Below are positions 59,727-64,000 of a stretch of 64,000 nucleotides of DNA, in pieces. Origin of the DNA: Manis javanica (taxonomy: Eukaryota; Chordata; Mammalia; Pholidota; Manidae). The translations under genes and the position numbers were made by a program. Location: the NCBI RefSeq assembly GCF_040802235.1, contig NC_133167.1, positions 100,612,001 through 100,676,000 of the forward strand, given 5' to 3'. Numbering within the stretch: the stretch's first letter is position 1; every line of letters begins with the position of its first letter. The notes beneath the pieces are model-generated. The model made no database searches, was not told where the DNA came from, and saw only the letters and a list, made by a program, of their open reading frames with translations.

Positions 59727-61330
59727 GTGCTCTTTAATTAATGATGTTAAATTTGATCTGTTTTGCAGGAGGACCTGACCCAGAACTATAAATGATATCA
59801 TCCTCCCACTGAGGAGTGTCACAGGACCTAGAATTTTGACAGTTTTTTTTTCTTTACTGAAGTCAATTGATCTAGCATCAGTTAAACTATTTCTAAAAGG
59901 AATTCTCTGGAGTGTCAGAATAATGAAAGAGGCTAAATGAATTTTGTTTCTGTACAACTAATCTAGTTAATTGACTATAAAAATTGAACCATTAAGGGTA
60001 CTGGCCACAGAAACACCTGTACAGCATGGCTAGTTGTCCCACTGTTCTAAATGCAGTAGAGAATGGAATGGAATTTTTAAATTCTCCCCCCAAATTCTCT
60101 TGATTTGCCGAAAGGTGATCAGGTTAAAAATTGGTTGCTAATATCCTGTGTGTCATAGGTTTTTTGGTACAGAATTCAGCTCAGAAAAACCTCACAAGGT
60201 GTGTGATTGCATGAGCACATGAGGGTGTTATACAATGAGACATTTCCTGCCAAAAAAAAATTAAGAAATTGAACCCAATCTTTTGCCATCAGAGCCCTAG
60301 TCTGAAACTAATTGTGAAAATTAAGTTTGTTGTAATGGTTATTAGTGTGGGTTTATCCTGTTGCTATTGTATTCAAGTATTCACAACTTTCCCTGATGCT
60401 GTAGGAATGCAGGGTCAACTGGCCAATCTGCCATTCCGTGGGGTGAAATTCACTCTTTCCCTATTTGTGCATAACCTGTGTTCCTGCCAAGCACATGGCC
60501 TCTAAAGAGCACTCCGTCCCAAATGATACGTGAAAAAGATGGGACAAAGCCTTGATGCCAACATGAAATCCACATGGCAGATCACTCAGTCTCCTGTGGG
60601 TGGCCTTGGTAGGACTGGAGGGAAGGAGAGGAATTTTCCCTGTGGTCCCACGCAGGGTGTGCCGCCAGAATCTCCCTCTCCCAGACTGTTTCCCACATGT
60701 ATTGGAGACCTACTTTCTCCAGGAACTGTACAATGTCTTTGCCTTAGTTCAGACTGCTGTAACAAAAATATCATAGACTGGGAGACTGACACAACAAACA
60801 ACAACAGATGTGAATTTCTCACAGTTATGGAGGCTGGAAGTCTGGGATCAGGGTGCAGGTACAGTCAAGCTCTTGGGAGTCAGGCCCTGGTATGTCCTCA
60901 CGTGGCCTTTCTTGGTGTGTGCACACAGACAGCGATCTCATGTCTCCTCCTCATTTTAAAAGGGCATTAATCCCATCATGAGGGCCCTACCTGCATGACC
61001 TAATGTAACTCAAATTCCCAATGACCCACATCCAAATGCCATGTTGGGGATTCGTATCTCAACTTACAATGAATTTGGGAGGAGGGACCCAAACATTCAG
61101 CCCATAGCAATCCTCCAGGCAATTCTGATCCACTCAGGTACACCCCAAAGCACACTAAAAATGAAGACTAATTAGGTGGGACAATGTAGAATAATGAGCA
61201 AGTAATACTGCCTTTGCTTATATGAGCAAGGGATGATAGTATTTTCACAAACATTTTTAAGAAATTCAAGTATGCTAGAGCTGGAAGTACCATTCGAATT
61301 TGGAGTTTATGAAATTTACTTTGTTTACAG
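59727..61330 (+). other. PDLIM3: PDLIM3 intron 2, 1.6 kb
   Basis: Contains an antisense MaLR-type LTR at 60744-61109. The remainder is unique-looking. It ends in TTTGTTTACAG. Confidence 0.85.
60744..61109 (-). repeat. MaLR LTR (MST/MLT1 type), antisense
   Basis: Reads in reverse-consensus order: 'ttagttcagactgctgtaac', 'atcatagactgggagactga', 'cacagttatggaggctggaa', 'cattaatcccatcatgaggg', and 'acccaaacattcagcccata' to the end. This is a near-complete solitary LTR of a non-autonomous ERVL-MaLR retroelement; no internal genes adjoin it. Confidence 0.85.
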
Positions 61331-61415
61331 GGCAGAAACTCGCTTATGGTCTCCACAGGTATCTGAAGATGGGAAAGCACATCCTTTCAAAATCAACTTA
61401 GAATCAGAACCCCAG
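61331..61415 (+). CDS. PDLIM3: PDLIM3 exon 3 (end of PDZ)
   Basis: 85 bases complete the split Arg and encode [20 protein letters not shown] and INLESEPQ, ending in a CAG|GTATGA donor (phase 0). [20 protein letters not shown] is characteristic of PDLIM3. It closes the PDZ and starts the linker. The next expected exon (beginning near DGNYFEH in known PDLIM3) is not found before 64000, so the gene continues past the right edge. Confidence 0.96.
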
Positions 61416-64000
61416 GTATGAATTTTAGAGCAAATGATATTCATACTATTATTTCCCTTTAAGTGAAGTGGATGCCTTCCAAGAGGAAAAACTAGCAAAT
61501 ATAAAAAATTGGAATAAGCCATCTGATGAAGCAGTTGCCTGTCTTTACTCTCTGAGATATATTAGCCATGTCTTTTTACATCAAGAAAAAAGAAGTAGGG
61601 TTAGCAAACTCCTTGTTAAAAGACAAACATATTCTCGTCAGAAAAAAGTTGGCCATATCTAATATAGTCCACTTTCATTTTGTATGATGGACTTCTGCCA
61701 AATGGCTATGAGGTAATCCAAGAAGTTTAAGATGTTAAAACAAGGCAAAACAAAAATAGGGTCCCACCATTTGAAACAGGTGTCTCTAATCTATTAGTTA
61801 TTGTGAACTTCAAATTCTTGAGGTCTTCATGCAGATCTTATTTTACATCCTTCTTTAATTCTCAATAATGGTGTTCTATAATTAAGTTTACTCTATGAAA
61901 GGAGTTTTCCAGTATGTAATCATGCTGCCTGCACAGCTGAATTATAAAAGATAAAGGATTGTCCTTTGAAGCAACTCTAATGAGCTAAATTAATCTAATA
62001 ATCTGATGCTTATCTATGTCTACATTCAAAAGCTAAAAAAAAAAACCTAAAACTAAACCATCTCTCAATTGTGCTGTATGGAAAAATGCTCGTAAGGACA
62101 GATCTTAGAACCTCTAGTCAGAACTTTCCTAAGTTAGAGAGAGAGATAAAATTTTAATATAAATTTAAAATACCCTTTCTTAAACAAGTATTCCTACTAC
62201 ACTGATTAGATATTCCTAAAGTGTAGTTTTCCTATATAACTAATGAAAAATGAACTGAAAACAGATTTGTAATTTACACTTCAGCAGGTTGCCCTTACAG
62301 AATCATCAACTCCTGATTTTGTCCTTTAAATTTTCCAGTTGTCTCCATAAACCTGATTTTCTTGTTGGTAAAATATGTGTACATATATCTCCTAGGACTT
62401 CTTACAGATTTAAATAAAAGAACATAGAAAAGAAGTTGGCTCATAGAGACATCCAATTAAACGGGACCTCTTGTATTATTAGTGGGTGCCCCCGCCGGCC
62501 CCCGCCCCCGCCCCCACCAAGCTGTGATCAGAAGGCCCCCTGGCCTTTCTTGACAGTGAGATCATAAGCTGCCTATGTGACAGGGCTTCTTATAGTCTGG
62601 GAATGCCTTCCTCATTACAAGTTACTTTGGATTAACTCTACTTTCCTTTAAAATACAGTTCCCCAGGAGAAGCAACATCCTGAGTAGTTTAACATTTAGA
62701 GGGAATGAGTTTATTAGATCCTTGTCCTAGACTTTTGACTGGAGGGAAGGAAGAGCATGAGCCCCAAAATCACTAAGCGCAAAGGAGGAGAAAACAGGCC
62801 CTAAAGAGAGCGGGCAGGATATGGAATATTCGTGAAGGCGGAACTGGTGTGTTCCCTTTACTCTGAACCTCCCAGGCACAGCCCCCAGCAGGCACTCAAT
62901 AAATAATCAACAAATGGAGAAAAGAGCAGGAGGTCCTAAAAATAAACTGCCTTTTCTACCATTGACCAGGACCAATCCTGGGAACCAGTTCTCAGGACTG
63001 CATTCTACCACCATCCCCACAGCTACATGGTGAAAGTGGGTGAGAAAGTTGAGTGGGATGTAGGTCAGGTAAGAATTCTGCTCTCCAGAGTAAGTGAACA
63101 AAAGATGAAATGGATGAGATGCGGCGAAAGGGGTCTCACTGCTGATGGTGGCTACCCCTGGCATTTGGTGTGGGTTGGTGAATAATAAAGCTTCTAGTTA
63201 ATGTTACCTTTGATAAAAGAAAAGACTGCAAAAAGAAGTAACAAAGTTCTCGAGGCAGAGCTGTCACTTGTAGATCCAGCCCTTCGCAGTAATGCCGAAG
63301 CCCACCGACTTTCTCCCACCCTCATCAATATGCCACCTAGAGGCGAGGCAGGAGAAAAAGAGAGGATGTGGTGCTTGACCAAACAAAAATGGAAACTTAA
63401 AGCTCACGTGCATGCATTCATTGATCACCCAATCGCTTACATTTCCAGGACACACGGGCTAAAATTCTGAATTTCCTTTTCCATGTATAATACACTTTCA
63501 AAATTGTACTGCATCCTATTGCAAATTATTTTTCCATTCAAAATTCCTCCTCATGTTTTCAACCTGATTTCATCAACATGAGATGCTAAGACATGAGGCC
63601 ATTTAAACAGATGTGCCAGCTCCCCAGTGCTCATGTTGCCGTGGCCCCTCTGGCACGGGGGTGACTCAGCAAGTATTTATTAAGCACAGGGTGAGCTTAG
63701 ACCAAGATGGGAGACTGTGTTTCGCCAACATCTTTCCACAATTGGAGTTTAAGGGCAATTGTGTGAGTTTTAGCTCTAGAAAAGGCCCTCTCTGTAAATC
63801 TGTAAGTATCAATTTATGACTCTGTTTACAGTATCCAAGAATCGGATTTTAAAAGCTAATCCTAATTTTAAGCACTCTGGCTTCCTATCAATCACAGATT
63901 GACCCAGGTGTCCTCCCCTTTGGGGTGAGATGATACGGATATTTATGATATTACAAATGGGGGAAAGATAGAGGATGAGACAGGTAAGAAGAACAACAAA
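61416..64000 (+). other. PDLIM3: PDLIM3 intron 3 (incomplete)
   Basis: At least 2.6 kb. It holds a C-rich G-quadruplex-type tract (62489-62515), a MIR/L2-like tail near 62850-62920 and possibly near 63650-63700. An open stretch of 89 codons at 63201-63470 has no splice or family support. No exon recognised. Confidence 0.7.
62489..62515 (-). repeat. Four C5 runs: G-quadruplex motif on the minus strand
   Basis: C5-GCCGG-C5-G-C5-G-C5 on the + strand gives four G5 runs with loops of 1, 1 and 5 bases on the complement. Confidence 0.85.

Noticed and set aside
60530..60970. 146-codon open frame in PDLIM3 intron 2
   Set aside because: Its second half is an antisense MaLR LTR; no evidence of coding.
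63781..63900. Sequence after a TTTACAG near 63830 considered as PDLIM3 exon 4
   Set aside because: The downstream translation meets stops quickly and does not resemble the known linker that follows SEPQ.

Overview
The window is nuclear DNA from a placental mammal, with two multi-exon genes on the + strand. Evidence for this includes GT-AG introns, AATAAA polyadenylation signals, a CpG-island promoter, and fossil mammalian repeats (MIR, L2, L1, MER5-like hAT, MaLR-type LTRs). I recognise the 3' end of SORBS2 (ArgBP2, sorbin and SH3 domain containing 2) at about 1-17660. I also recognise the 5' end of PDLIM3 (ALP, PDZ and LIM domain 3) from about 51190 to the right edge. This order and orientation match the SORBS2-PDLIM3 neighbourhood on human 4q35. 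Alu, B1, CAN, Bov-tA and ERE-type SINEs were not seen. Together with the 3' ends of the younger L1 copies, this suggests a non-primate, non-rodent laurasiatherian; a pangolin is my best but weakly supported guess, made from memory of L1 tails.

Region 1 (1-17660), SORBS2: three certain C-terminal exons (11314-11363, 15147-15253, 17054-17115) encode the linker and the third SH3 domain, ending ...NYVKRL-stop. A 3'UTR and an AATAAA signal at 17637 follow. Upstream lie two probable phase-0/phase-0 cassette exons (463-1239, 259 codons; 2851-3045, 65 codons, proline rich). A candidate alternative terminal exon (3298-~3490) would yield an isoform without the third SH3.

Region 2 (17660-~51190), intergenic: about 34 kb made mostly of old repeats. 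It includes a perfect 3 x 50-bp tandem repeat (20161-20310), a TA-flanked mariner-type MITE nested in an old L1 (26706-26788), and an L1 ORF2 fragment with an internal deletion (34490-35295). It also includes an L2 copy split by another repeat (46860-48130) and a 5'-truncated L1 with still-visible target-site duplications (48843-49467). Two short exon-like segments (31974-32059, 44778-44899) have no assigned gene.

Region 3 (~51190-64000), PDLIM3: a CpG-island promoter with a perfect CRE palindrome and a GC box precedes exon 1 (ATG at 51538), exon 2 (59575-59726) and exon 3 (61331-61415). Together these encode the whole N-terminal PDZ domain. The remaining exons, including the LIM domain, lie beyond the right edge. 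Both genes encode cytoskeletal/Z-disc proteins of striated muscle: SORBS2 is a multi-SH3 adaptor at Z-discs and adhesion sites, and PDLIM3 binds alpha-actinin through its PDZ. Their adjacency raises the possibility of shared muscle regulation across the intergenic interval.
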